Positions 52,816 to 62,282 of a stretch of 64,000 bases of DNA are shown one piece after another. Made by a program: the position numbers and the translations under genes. This DNA is from Thalassovita taeanensis (GTDB lineage: Bacteria; Pseudomonadota; Alphaproteobacteria; Rhodobacterales; Rhodobacteraceae): contig NZ_FOEP01000014.1 of the NCBI RefSeq assembly GCF_900110775.1, forward strand, positions 1 to 64,000, given 5' to 3'. Each line of letters begins with the position of its first letter. The first letter of the stretch is position 1. The notes below the pieces were generated by a model. The model saw only the letters and a program-made list of their open reading frames with translations. It was not told where the DNA came from and searched no databases.

Positions 52816-53535
52816 TTAGTTCCCCAGCAGCACCGACACCCGGCGATTTTGGCGCCCCTTCTTTTCGATCTTGCCCAGCAGCAACTGCCCAATCTCGCCG
52901 GTGCGAGCCACATGTGTGCCGCCGCAGGGTTGCAGATCAATCTGATCCGGCCCCAGCCCGATCCGCACCAACCGCACCCGACCCTGCCCCAGCGGCGGCA
53001 TCACCGACATCGTTTTCACCAGCCCCGGATTTGCCCGCAATTCGTCATCACTGATCCAGTCGTCGGTCACCGGAAGATCGCGATCCACCAGATCATTCAA
53101 TGCGGCCTCCAGCGCGTCACGATCCTGAGGGGCTTCGGGCATATCGAAATCCAGCCGTCCTTTTTCGGCAGCGATTGCGCCACCGCTGACCGGTAGCGGA
53201 ACCACCACTGACAGCAAATGCAGCGCCGTGTGCACCCGCATGTGACGGTGGCGGCGTTCCCAGTCCAGCTCCTGCACCACTTGCATGCCCACAGATGGCA
53301 GCGCCACAGGCTCGGCCGGGATCAGCACAATCGCGTCGCCCTCGCCCTTCACTGCTGTCGCAATGCTTAGCGTTGCGGCCCCCCAAGTGATCTTCCCACT
53401 GTCCCCAGGCTGACCACCGCCAGTCGGGTAAAACAGACTGCGGTCCAGAACGATCCCACCTTCGGGCGTGATCTGCGTGACAGTCCCGCTGGCCCGGCGC
53501 AGATAGGCGTCGTTGCGGAACAAGGGGTCGGTCAT
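52816..53535 (-). CDS. alaX: Alanyl-tRNA editing protein (AlaX)
   Basis: The 239-residue protein has the zinc site of the AlaRS editing domain: His102 and His106 in HTALH and Cys204 and His208 in CGGTH, plus the early FYPTGGGQPGD motif. It hydrolyses Ser-tRNA-Ala or Gly-tRNA-Ala made by mistake. Start 53535 lies in an ATGA overlap with the MscS channel gene stop (53532). Confidence 0.92.
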   Translation of the reverse strand: MTDPLFRNDAYLRRASGTVTQITPEGGIVLDRSLFYPTGGGQPGDSGKITWGAATLSIATAVKGEGDAIVLIPAEPVALPSVGMQVVQELDWERRHRHMRVHTALHLLSVVVPLPVSGGAIAAEKGRLDFDMPEAPQDRDALEAALNDLVDRDLPVTDDWISDDELRANPGLVKTMSVMPPLGQGRVRLVRIGLGPDQIDLQPCGGTHVARTGEIGQLLLGKIEKKGRQNRRVSVLLGN

Positions 53536-55961
53536 GGTATCTCTCCGTCGTCGGTGGTCTCTGGCTTGTCAGGAATATCGTCCGCTTCCGGCGCGGCTTG
53601 CGGCGCAGCAGTCGGCGCCCCCCGCAGCACCTCGGGATTGCGCAACCAAACATCGCGCTGAGCGAAGGGGATCTCGATCCCTTCTTCAGCAAAGCGTTTG
53701 GCGATTTCATGATTGAGGTCGGATTTTACCGTCAGCGACCAGTTCACGTCCCGCAGGATCACCCGGATCTCGAAATCCAGAGAATCCGCACCAAACGCCC
53801 TGAAATAGATCTGAGGCGCTGGGTTGGCCAAAGCCATTGGATGCGCCTCTCCGATCTCGCGCAACAATGCCTCGACCTTCCGTGTATCCGTGCCGTATGC
53901 GACCCCGACCGGAACGATCACCCGGCCCAGCGTATTGCCGTGGGTGTAATTGGTCACGGTTCCGCTGATCAAATCCGAGTTCGGAATGATCACATCCGAA
54001 CGGTCGAAGGTCTCGATCCGGGTCGAGCGTACGGAAATATCGCGGACATAGCCCATCGTGCCGCCAACCTCGATCCAGTCCCCTTCGGACACCGGACGCT
54101 CGATCAACAGAATAATGCCTGACACGAAATTCGACACGATGTTTTGAAGACCAAAACCGATCCCGACCGACAGGGCGCCCGCGACAATCGCAATTGAGCT
54201 AAGGTCGATCCCGGCACTGGTGATCGACACCAGACCCGACACGAATATACCGACATACCCAAGACCGGACACAATCGCATTCTGCCCGCCGGGGTCGATC
54301 TTGGTCTTGGGCAAAATCGATGTGCGCAATGCCCCCTGTATCAGGCGGGTCATCATATACCCGATCCCGAACACCACCGCGAACATCAGGAAATCGGTGG
54401 GTGAAATCCGTGTATCCCCGACCGAGAACCCCTCGCGAAAGCGGCTCCAGATCTCGGTCAGGTCGGTCACCCGTGCGCCCCAGACCAGTGCAAGAAACGG
54501 CACCGCAGCCAGCGTCAGCGCAAAGCTGACCAGCACCGGAAGCAGGGCTTCAGGTTCGGCCTGATCGCGGCCTGTGACAAGCGCATACAGATCGCTGACC
54601 AACCGTTGTAGAACCACCACCATACCAAGGACCGCCAGCGTCGTCACCGACGGATAGATCAGCGCCTCGGACGCATTGCGATAACCCACGGCCCACAGCA
54701 GCGGCCCGACAACAGCCACGACAACTGCCGCGCGCGCGACAAGACGCGCCAGCCGGTAGCGATAGTTCAAATCCTCGGTCGCGGGCGTGGCTCCCAGATC
54801 AATCTGGGCCAACAGGAACTGGCCGGTACGGAACAAAACCAACCCGGTCAACAACACCAGCGGAAATCCGATCACAGCGTCGGTACTGGGGCTGAAATTG
54901 CCGACAACAGAAAGCTGCCGCGCCACGTCGGCCAGAACAACAAACACCGCCAACGCGGTGGCATACCGGCGGACCTCTGCGCGATGCTCGGGGGCTACGG
55001 AAAAAGGTGTCGGCAAGCTACCGTCGGGAAACAACCGGTCGCTCAGCCAGCGCACAATCAAAAGATTGGTGCCCCATTGCGGAATCGAGGTGACCAAAGT
55101 CGAACCTTTAAAGCCCACAAACCCGCTTGACAGTACCGCCTGAGTTAGCAACACCAGCCCGGCGACCGGCACCAGAACTTTGCCCAGCGAGATCATGAAG
55201 TGCCACACATCGCGGCCACGAAGATCCCTGTCGTGCACCCGCAGGCCGAGAAGCGCCGCCCACCAACGCCCGCGCAGAAGCAGCACAAACCCAGTCAGCG
55301 CGAACGCCACCGTGATCGGCATATTCTGACGAAATGCTGCTTGCCGAACCTCGCTCTTGCGGTTGGCGTCAAACTCGTTCCACAGACCTGACAATGCCGC
55401 CGAGAGCTCGTCGACGCTACTGTTCCAATAGGCCGGATTCAGCGGCGATGGTCCGATCGAGATCAGGGCATTAGCCTGCCGTTCACGGATAATGCGGTCT
55501 ATTTCAGTGATTATCCCATTGGCCCGGCTATAGGCTTCCTCGGCTGCCGAAACGGGGGCCTGAAGCCGCGCCAACTGCGTATTCAGGTCGGTGCGCCGTA
55601 TCGCAATATCCGCAGCTTCTGTGCCGGTTTCTGGCACCGGCCCCAGGGCCGCGAGCTGATTCTGGATCGTTGCAATACGTTGCTTGTTGGCCCCTTGTGC
55701 GACCAGAAACTTCTCGCGCCACTCGGCGATCTGCCCGCGCAGCGTTTCCAGTGCCTGATCCGAGGCTTTCCCGGCCTCAATCGACGTCTCGGCCCGCTCA
55801 GCGGTGATGTTCCAGACTTCATAGTTTATCGAGGCGGCAACCGCTGCAGAATCTTCAGGCCCGCTGACTTCTTGAGCCCAGACCCCGCCGGACATACCCA
55901 CCAAAGCCAGCCATACCACCAGCCACAAAGCCACACCTTTGGTGCACAAGCCCCGGCGCAT
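53532..55961 (-). CDS. MscS-family mechanosensitive channel with DUF3772 domain
   Basis: The 809-residue protein has a signal peptide (end SGGVWA), a periplasmic DUF3772 domain rich in coiled-coil (about 35-160), about nine transmembrane segments, and the MscS pore and ring: GIGFGLQNIVSNFVSGIILLIERPV, then GDWIEVGG. It opens on osmotic downshock. The Pro- and Ala-rich C-terminal tail has many Asp and Glu. It ends four bases inside the alaX start. Confidence 0.9.
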   Translation of the reverse strand: MRRGLCTKGVALWLVVWLALVGMSGGVWAQEVSGPEDSAAVAASINYEVWNITAERAETSIEAGKASDQALETLRGQIAEWREKFLVAQGANKQRIATIQNQLAALGPVPETGTEAADIAIRRTDLNTQLARLQAPVSAAEEAYSRANGIITEIDRIIRERQANALISIGPSPLNPAYWNSSVDELSAALSGLWNEFDANRKSEVRQAAFRQNMPITVAFALTGFVLLLRGRWWAALLGLRVHDRDLRGRDVWHFMISLGKVLVPVAGLVLLTQAVLSSGFVGFKGSTLVTSIPQWGTNLLIVRWLSDRLFPDGSLPTPFSVAPEHRAEVRRYATALAVFVVLADVARQLSVVGNFSPSTDAVIGFPLVLLTGLVLFRTGQFLLAQIDLGATPATEDLNYRYRLARLVARAAVVVAVVGPLLWAVGYRNASEALIYPSVTTLAVLGMVVVLQRLVSDLYALVTGRDQAEPEALLPVLVSFALTLAAVPFLALVWGARVTDLTEIWSRFREGFSVGDTRISPTDFLMFAVVFGIGYMMTRLIQGALRTSILPKTKIDPGGQNAIVSGLGYVGIFVSGLVSITSAGIDLSSIAIVAGALSVGIGFGLQNIVSNFVSGIILLIERPVSEGDWIEVGGTMGYVRDISVRSTRIETFDRSDVIIPNSDLISGTVTNYTHGNTLGRVIVPVGVAYGTDTRKVEALLREIGEAHPMALANPAPQIYFRAFGADSLDFEIRVILRDVNWSLTVKSDLNHEIAKRFAEEGIEIPFAQRDVWLRNPEVLRGAPTAAPQAAPEADDIPDKPETTDDGEIP

Positions 55962-55963
55962 GA

Positions 55964-56998
55964 TCAGACGGCTTCAAAAACCGATGGAACCGCCGGAGGC
56001 TCATCCAGCAGCCAGCGCGGCTGCGGCAGATTTTGCGAAGCCAGAAATTCAGGATTGAACAGTTTCGACTGATAGCGCGTGCCGTAATCGCACAACACGG
56101 TTACAATCCGGTGCCCCGGCCCCATCTCGCGCGCCATGCGGATCGCGCCCGCAATATTGATCGCCGACGATCCGCCAAGGCAAAGTCCCTCTTCCTGCAA
56201 CAGGTCAAACACCACCGGCAGCGCCTCGGCATCCGGGATCTGATAGTTGAAATCGGGCGTGAAGCCTTCAAGATTGGCTGTGATCCGCCCCTGCCCGATG
56301 CCTTCGGTGATTGAGTTGCCTTCGGACTTCAACTCGCCCGTGGTGTAATAGGAATAAAGTGCCGCGCCCATCGGATCAGCCAGCCCGATCTTCACGCCCT
56401 TGGGCTGAAGCGCCATGCCAACGCCCGCCAGCGTCCCGCCAGACCCGACAGCGCAAATGAACCCATCAACGTTACCTCCCGTCTGTTCCCAGATCTCCGG
56501 CCCAGTTGTTTCGATGTGCGCCTGACGGTTCGCCACGTTATCAAACTGGTTGGCCCAGATAGCGCCGTTGGGTTCGGTCTTGGCCAGTTCTGCCGCCAGC
56601 CGCCCCGAATACCGAATATAGTTGTTGGGGTTCTTGTAGGGCGCCGCCGGCACCTCGACCAGATGCGCGCCCGCAAGGCGGATCATGTCCTTCTTTTCCT
56701 GGCTCTGGGTCTCGGGGATCACGATCACCGTTTTGAACCCCATCGAGGCACCGACAAGCGCCAGCCCGATGCCGGTGTTGCCCGCCGTCCCTTCAACAAT
56801 CGTACCGCCCGGCTTCAACTGCCCCTTGGCTACCGCGTCGCGAATGATATAGAGCGCCGCCCGATCCTTGACCGACTGTCCGGGGTTCAAGAACTCGGCC
56901 TTACCCAAAATCTCGCATCCGGTTTCCTCGCTGGCCCGTTTCAAACGGATCAGTGGTGTTTTCCCAACAGCATCGGCCAGATCATGTGCAATACGCAT
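55964..56998 (-). CDS. cysK: Cysteine synthase (trgA-trgB-cysK locus)
   Basis: The 344-residue PLP enzyme has Lys44 in NPGQSVKDRAAL, the asparagine loop EGTAGNTGIGLAL and phosphate site GSGGTLAGVG. It makes cysteine from O-acetylserine and sulphide. It follows trgB by 53 bp, the same order as the tellurite-resistance locus trgAB-cysK of Rhodobacter sphaeroides. Confidence 0.92.
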   Translation of the reverse strand: MRIAHDLADAVGKTPLIRLKRASEETGCEILGKAEFLNPGQSVKDRAALYIIRDAVAKGQLKPGGTIVEGTAGNTGIGLALVGASMGFKTVIVIPETQSQEKKDMIRLAGAHLVEVPAAPYKNPNNYIRYSGRLAAELAKTEPNGAIWANQFDNVANRQAHIETTGPEIWEQTGGNVDGFICAVGSGGTLAGVGMALQPKGVKIGLADPMGAALYSYYTTGELKSEGNSITEGIGQGRITANLEGFTPDFNYQIPDAEALPVVFDLLQEEGLCLGGSSAINIAGAIRMAREMGPGHRIVTVLCDYGTRYQSKLFNPEFLASQNLPQPRWLLDEPPAVPSVFEAV

Positions 56999-57050
56999 GT
57001 GAAGGTTCCTTTCGCATTCCCTATTGGTCTAGGCTGACGTAGCTTGGAAC

Positions 57051-58178
57051 TCAAGATCCCGCGCGCAACCGCTCACGATGGCGTGCAAGCCACAACACGG
57101 CCATGACCAGCGGCAGAATGCGCAGCTTCTGCGTTTCAAGCATCAGCATCAGATCATCAAAGCTGATCAAGTGACTGCGGATATCTTCCTGCTCGCTTTG
57201 CTCGCCACCGACCCCGACAATCGTATCAGGCAAGTCTGCCAAGCCGATGAAATTGTGAAAAAACTCATTGCTGCAACCCGGCGTCGGATAGCTACCTGAG
57301 ATTAGTTCAAGCCGCGACAGGGCCAGCCCGGCTTCCTCTAGTGCCTCGCGTCGGGCGCAGGCCTCAGGGCTTTCGCCCGCATCCACCCGTCCGGCAATCG
57401 GCTCCAACTGCCAGGGGCTGTGATCACCGCGCGCCCAAGGTCCCATACGGAACTGTTCGATCAACAACACGCGATCACGCACTGGATCATAAGGCAGCAC
57501 CAGCGCGGCATCGGTCGATACAAAGGCCGAACGTCGCACCACTTCACTGTCCGATCCGTCAAACCGCCGAAATTTCAACTCATGCGTTTCGACCGCGAAA
57601 TACTCGGCATAGGGGCGTTCCAGAGTAACCTGTGTTACGGCCTCGCGCCCCAACCCACTCAGACTAAGCACCGGCGTCTCGTTCTGCGCCATGACCCAGC
57701 TTGCGGCCCGGGCCTGAATCATCGGGTACATCGCTACGACCTCTTCGGGCGTTTTCCGACCGTAATACCCCATCATTTCAGCGGCTGCCCGACAATTCAC
57801 TGACGCCCATTTGGCCTGCCATTCCGCCAGTTCCCAGACCGCGCCGCGTGCCCACTGTCCGCCGCACGACCACCAAACCAGCACATCTTCGCTGCCTTGA
57901 TTGGTCTTCGCTACAACTGGCCGCAGGTCATACCCGAACCCACCTTCGTAGTAGTCCAACCGGGCAATGTCCTCGTCACTCAACCCAGTTGCAATCAGCC
58001 CCGGCGCGGCCTCGCCCGGTGCTTCTGCAAGCAGGGGAAACGCCTCGCCTTGCGCCCAATATGCCTGAAACTCCGGCAAGATCGCCGGGATCAGCGCAGT
58101 TGCATCCACCGAATGCCCAAGCACTATTTCCAACAAAGGCACATGCCGCAATGTACCATAGAAATATAGGTTTGCCAT
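57051..58178 (-). CDS. trgB: Fused gamma-glutamylcyclotransferase-like and Nudix hydrolase (TrgB)
   Basis: The 375-residue protein joins an AIG2/GGCT-like domain (YFYGTLRH at the start, then EGGFGYDL) to a Nudix domain with the box GRVDAGESPEACARREALEEAG. The second half resembles ADP-ribose pyrophosphatases of the TrgB group. Start 58178 (MANLYFYG) fits; the frame further upstream only overlaps trgA. It is between trgA and cysK. Confidence 0.9.
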   Translation of the reverse strand: MANLYFYGTLRHVPLLEIVLGHSVDATALIPAILPEFQAYWAQGEAFPLLAEAPGEAAPGLIATGLSDEDIARLDYYEGGFGYDLRPVVAKTNQGSEDVLVWWSCGGQWARGAVWELAEWQAKWASVNCRAAAEMMGYYGRKTPEEVVAMYPMIQARAASWVMAQNETPVLSLSGLGREAVTQVTLERPYAEYFAVETHELKFRRFDGSDSEVVRRSAFVSTDAALVLPYDPVRDRVLLIEQFRMGPWARGDHSPWQLEPIAGRVDAGESPEACARREALEEAGLALSRLELISGSYPTPGCSNEFFHNFIGLADLPDTIVGVGGEQSEQEDIRSHLISFDDLMLMLETQKLRILPLVMAVLWLARHRERLRAGS

Positions 58179-58195
58179 GATGTTACCGGGCCATC

Positions 58196-58639
58196 CTAAC
58201 GCCAAATGCGATTGCTAAGTTCCGCCAGAATGCCGACCACAATACTGCCGACGACCAGCGATGTCGCCACGCCTGGATCCAGTAGAACCCGCGCATAGTC
58301 AAAGCCAATACGGAACATATCCTGCAGTCCGTCAACCGGCCCTTTATAGGCGTGCCGCATCGACAACCGTAGCATTTCGTTCAGCGATTGAAGGAAAATC
58401 GCCCAAAACACCAGCACAACACCGCCCGTCAGCCCATTGCCAATCGCGTCGCTCATCCCGCGCCCGGCCCGCGCACCAATAACCCGCCAACCGCAAATCA
58501 GACCCAATCCGGCATTGACGTAGTTGAACCAGCCAAAATACAACCCTTCGGGCATCAGCGGTCGGATCAGATCGGAAACGAACCAAGCCAGCGCGGCCAG
58601 CACTACGGCGGCAACCAGCCTTGCTGCGGTGGGCATCAT
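58196..58639 (-). CDS. trgA: TrgA-family membrane protein
   Basis: The 147-residue protein has four hydrophobic segments, with the loop GWFNYVNAGLGLICGWRVIG, as in TrgA of Rhodobacter sphaeroides. TrgA is needed with TrgB for tellurite resistance there; its mechanism is unknown. The ATG at 58639 overlaps the stop of the methyltransferase gene by one base (TGATG); a TTG at 58642 is open but less likely. Confidence 0.85.
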   Translation of the reverse strand: MMPTAARLVAAVVLAALAWFVSDLIRPLMPEGLYFGWFNYVNAGLGLICGWRVIGARAGRGMSDAIGNGLTGGVVLVFWAIFLQSLNEMLRLSMRHAYKGPVDGLQDMFRIGFDYARVLLDPGVATSLVVGSIVVGILAELSNRIWR

Positions 58640-59850
58640 CAAAAGGTGGGCCTTGTCACTGTGATCTGTGTTACGTCGCAGTTACCGCCATGAAAGGCCG
58701 CAGCGCAAGAGGTGAGGTAGAAATTCCACATCCGGCGAAAACGGTCGTCGAATCCCAAGGCCGAGACCTCGTCCCAGTGACCATTGAACCGCTCATGCCA
58801 GCGCCGCAACGTCTGGCTGTAGCTTTCGCCAAACTCGAACGAGCGGCTCAGGTCCAGCCCCGCGCGTGCCACTTCGGCCGTCAGCGCTGAACGACTGGGC
58901 AACATTCCGCCGGGAAAGATATATTTCTGGATAAAATCAACGCCCTTGCGGTACTTTTCCCAACGCTTTTCCTGCAACGTGATAATCTGAAGGGTAGCGC
59001 TTTTCCCGGGCAGCAAACAATCACGCACCTTGTTGAAATAGATCGGCCAGTACTTCTCGCCCACGGCCTCGAACATCTCGATGCTGGCGATCCCGTCATA
59101 GCGCCCCGCCTCGTCGCGATAATCCTGAAGCTTAAAATCCACCAGATCAGAAAGCCCAGACCTTTCAATGCGCTGCGAAGCGTAGTTGAATTGTTCCTTG
59201 CTGATCGTCAGCCCTGTGACCCGCAGGCCACGCTCTTTCGCGGCATATTCCGCAAACCCACCCCAGCCACAGCCGATTTCCAGAACATGATCCCCCGCCT
59301 GCAAGCCCATCTGATCCACCATACTGGCGTATTTCTGGGTCTGCGCCAGTTCCAGATTTTCCTGCCCAGATCGGAACAGCGCGCTGGAATACGTCATCGT
59401 GTCATCCAGCCACAGCGCATAGAAGTCATTGCCCAGATCATAGTGATAGCTGATGTTTTTGCGCGCCTGCTTGCGCGTGTTGGCATTCATCCAGTGGCGC
59501 ATCCGTTCGTATGCGCGGACCAGAAACATGCCCGGAAATCCATCGTAAAGCTCCTCATTTCCCGAATGCAGTAGATCCAGAAACGCCTGAAGATCGGGGG
59601 TGTCCCACCAACCATCCAGATAAGCATCGCAAAAGCCCAAATCCCCTTCGCGCATCAGCCGCGCAAATGTGTCGGTGTTGTGCACGCGCAATTCAGCCAC
59701 CGGACCGGGGGCCGCAGCCTCGGCCCTAAACACTCGCCCGTCTGGTAGAATAAAATCCAGCCGCCCGCATGCCATTGTCTTAGCCGCCTCGAATACCGGC
59801 GCGAAATAGCGCGGCAGGTCCCCCTGCTGCTTGGTTGTGGTCAGGATCAT
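58639..59850 (-). CDS. Cyclopropane-fatty-acid-synthase-like methyltransferase
   Basis: The 403-residue protein has an N-terminal region of sterol-carrier character and a CFA synthase domain with YDLGNDFYALWLDDTMTYSSALF, the AdoMet site LEIGCGWGGFAEYA and FEAVGEKYWP. These enzymes add methyl or methylene to phospholipid acyl chains. The start at 59850 (MILTTTK) fits the family; an ATG at 59910 would add 20 residues. The trgA gene is coupled to its stop. Confidence 0.85.
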   Translation of the reverse strand: MILTTTKQQGDLPRYFAPVFEAAKTMACGRLDFILPDGRVFRAEAAAPGPVAELRVHNTDTFARLMREGDLGFCDAYLDGWWDTPDLQAFLDLLHSGNEELYDGFPGMFLVRAYERMRHWMNANTRKQARKNISYHYDLGNDFYALWLDDTMTYSSALFRSGQENLELAQTQKYASMVDQMGLQAGDHVLEIGCGWGGFAEYAAKERGLRVTGLTISKEQFNYASQRIERSGLSDLVDFKLQDYRDEAGRYDGIASIEMFEAVGEKYWPIYFNKVRDCLLPGKSATLQIITLQEKRWEKYRKGVDFIQKYIFPGGMLPSRSALTAEVARAGLDLSRSFEFGESYSQTLRRWHERFNGHWDEVSALGFDDRFRRMWNFYLTSCAAAFHGGNCDVTQITVTRPTF

Positions 59851-60083
59851 CCGAGCCTCTCCAACTGCGATTAACTCTGACAGGCTGGCAAGAAATCGAG
59901 CGGCGGGCAAGTTTTTCGTGCGCGGGCGGGAAAATCAGCGAGCCAGATGGGCCTTGATCGCGGTTTTACGCCTGACTACTGGCCGAAATCGCCCGAACGT
60001 TCCACCAGTCGCGAACTGCGTCGCAAGCCGGTCCCGAGGAAACCGCGCCATACCTTCGCAAAAGGGTTTCAGTTGTATCCCAC

Positions 60084-61304
60084 TCAAAGAACAGCATCCA
60101 ACCCTTTAAGGAGTTGTTCTATTTCCGGCTTGCTTGTGTAGTGCGTGAAGCTAAGCCGCAGCACCCCTTGCGCGGGATCCACCCCCATCGACTCGAGCGC
60201 GCGCACCGCATAAAAATCACCACCGCCCGTCATGATGCCATGTGTCGACAACTCTGCCGCAACAGCTTCGGCATTGCGCCCAAGCTCGATCGCCACCGTC
60301 GGGGCGCGATCTTCGGCCCGTGACGGCCCCAGAAGACGGACGGAGTTCTTGGTGCCGAAAAACTCCAGAAGAGGTTGCAAAAGCTCTACTTCCTGCGCAC
60401 GCATCAGATCATGCACACCCGCTCCCCGTTCTGCCGCGCTGCCGGTGACCCCGTGATGAGCCGCAAGCGCATCAATGTAATCCACCATACCTGCGCTGGC
60501 CGCCACCTGCGCATGATCCGGTCCGGCGGGCGTCAAGCGTTTGTACAGGCAATCAGCATTGAAATAATGCCCCTGATTGGGCAGTTGTTCCCCCAAAGCG
60601 CGACGGATCACCATCACGCCTTGGTGCGGGCCATAGGTTTTATAGGCTGAAAACAGGTAAATATCCGGCCCGATCATACCTACGTCAGGCAGGCCGTGCG
60701 GCGCATAACTGACCCCGTCGACACAAACAAACGCGCCTGCCGCATGGGCCATTGCGGTGATTTCCACCACCGGATTGATCTCGCCCACCACGTTCGAGCA
60801 GTGGGGAAAGCACACCAGACGCACGTTTTCGTCCAGCAGCTCTTCCAACTTGGCTGGGTCCAGATGGCCTGTCTCTGGGTCGATCTGCCATTCGCGGATC
60901 TCGATCCCCTCCTCGGCGAGCCGCCGCCACGGGCCGGAATTCGCCTCGTGATCCTGATTGGTGACCACAATCGCTTCGCCGGGGCGCATCCATTGCCTGA
61001 ACGCCTGCGCCAGCACATAGGTGTTCTGCGTCGTCGATGGGCCAAAGCTCAGCTCATCTGTCTCAACGCCCAGTACCGCCGCCAGACGCACGCGTGCCTC
61101 ATCCATCTCCTCACCCGCCAACCGGCTGGCCTCATAGGGCGCATAGGGCTGCACCTTTCGGCTGTGATAATACCGTATTAGCCGGTCAATCACCGGTTTG
61201 CAGGTATACGACCCGCCCGCGTTTTCAAAAAACGCCTGCCCCTGCAACGAGGGGTCCGTGAAGGCCGGGAATTGCGCCCGGACGAATGCCAGATCCAGTT
61301 TCAT
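60084..61304 (-). CDS. Class V aminotransferase / cysteine-desulfurase-like PLP enzyme
   Basis: The 406-residue protein has the class V fold with the PLP lysine in FSAYKTYGPHQGV, the preceding aspartate and the phosphate site FGPSTTQN. C-terminal part GGGDFYAVRALESMG is typical. It may be a desulfurase or another aminotransferase of this class; no iron-sulphur assembly genes are near. Start 61304 (MKLDLAF) is preferred. It is antisense to nothing and lies 129 bp from the pseudogene start. Confidence 0.8.
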   Translation of the reverse strand: MKLDLAFVRAQFPAFTDPSLQGQAFFENAGGSYTCKPVIDRLIRYYHSRKVQPYAPYEASRLAGEEMDEARVRLAAVLGVETDELSFGPSTTQNTYVLAQAFRQWMRPGEAIVVTNQDHEANSGPWRRLAEEGIEIREWQIDPETGHLDPAKLEELLDENVRLVCFPHCSNVVGEINPVVEITAMAHAAGAFVCVDGVSYAPHGLPDVGMIGPDIYLFSAYKTYGPHQGVMVIRRALGEQLPNQGHYFNADCLYKRLTPAGPDHAQVAASAGMVDYIDALAAHHGVTGSAAERGAGVHDLMRAQEVELLQPLLEFFGTKNSVRLLGPSRAEDRAPTVAIELGRNAEAVAAELSTHGIMTGGGDFYAVRALESMGVDPAQGVLRLSFTHYTSKPEIEQLLKGLDAVL

Positions 61305-61432
61305 ACCCCGCACTCAAACCGAAAAACCCAGCCCGTGCAAGCTTTCGAGTGCAATAGCGCAATTGTCAGAATCGCAGGTGGTTCTAGAATAATCTGCTGG
61401 GGTTCAACCGGCTTTTTCATCAGAGCTTTGCC

Positions 61433-62197
61433 ATGCGTAGATTCCCCCCACCTGACCGCAATCTGCCTGCTGGCCCTGTCCACCTGCCCGCCCCTTGGGG
61501 CAGAAGAGACCAACGCCTCCAAGCTCGGCCCCGAAGCCACCCCCATCACCCAGCAGACTGATTACCTAAGGCAGGAAGCCGCGCCGGGTTACTGGCGTTC
61601 TCCGCTTTCGTGAAGCCGCAGTTAACCACCTTGGCCTGCTCCGTCGCCGCCTTCACCGCTGCTGCGAACGGCCTGCGTGGGCTGCCCGCTGCCGCTTACG
61701 AGACCGTGATAACCCAACCCGTTCTGCGCGAACTGACAGGCAGCGCCGAGTGGGCGGCACTCTCGGCCGAAGGCGGCGGCGGCGTGCACTTTGATCAATT
61801 GCAAAACTTTGCCGCGCTGGCGGTCGAAAAAAACTGGGCATGGCGGGGTACCGCATCACCTCGTTCCACCCCGAAACTGCCGATGAGGCGGCGCTGAGCA
61901 CCACCCGCGACATGCTCGCCAGCAACGAACAAAGCGCTCAGGATGCCTTGTTGAGCTACTGCAATCAGGGGTGTTCTGACCGGCGACGGAGACGGCCCAC
62001 ATGTGTCACTGATCGGCGCCTATGACGCTATGACGGATCAGGTGTTGATCCTCGAAGTCGATCAGGAATGGAATGTGCCCTACTGGACGTCGGTGCCCAC
62101 CCTGCTGGCGGCCATGGTCAAGCCGACATCTGCCAAACACGGCCCCCTCGAAGGCCAGACCAGCGGCTTCGTTCGCATCGGCAAAGCACAACACTAG
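61433..62197 (+). pseudogene. Phytochelatin-synthase-like protein, broken by frameshifts
   Basis: Joined across four frames the translation gives a signal-peptide-like start, a papain-like Cys site (TTLACSVAAF, Cys codon 61637), the segment GVHFDQLQNFA, then the His in GPHVSLIGAYD (62000) and Asp in LILEVD. Thus the Cys-His-Asp triad of phytochelatin synthase (peptidase C83) is still present. Breaks map to the C6 run at 61444-61449, near 61595-61610, the A7 run at 61827-61833 and the G4 run at 61968-61971. It is a recent pseudogene or shows assembly errors in homopolymers. Confidence 0.75.
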
Positions 62198-62282
62198 CCT
62201 AGCGGACGCGCCGCCCCCCCTCCGCCCGAAAAAGGGCGCTGCCTTGGCTGCGTCCCTCATCACCCACTTTCAGCCCCAACCT

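Noticed and set aside
52816-53535. Full alanyl-tRNA synthetase fragment
   Set aside because: The protein is a complete AlaX with its own start and stop, not a piece of AlaRS.
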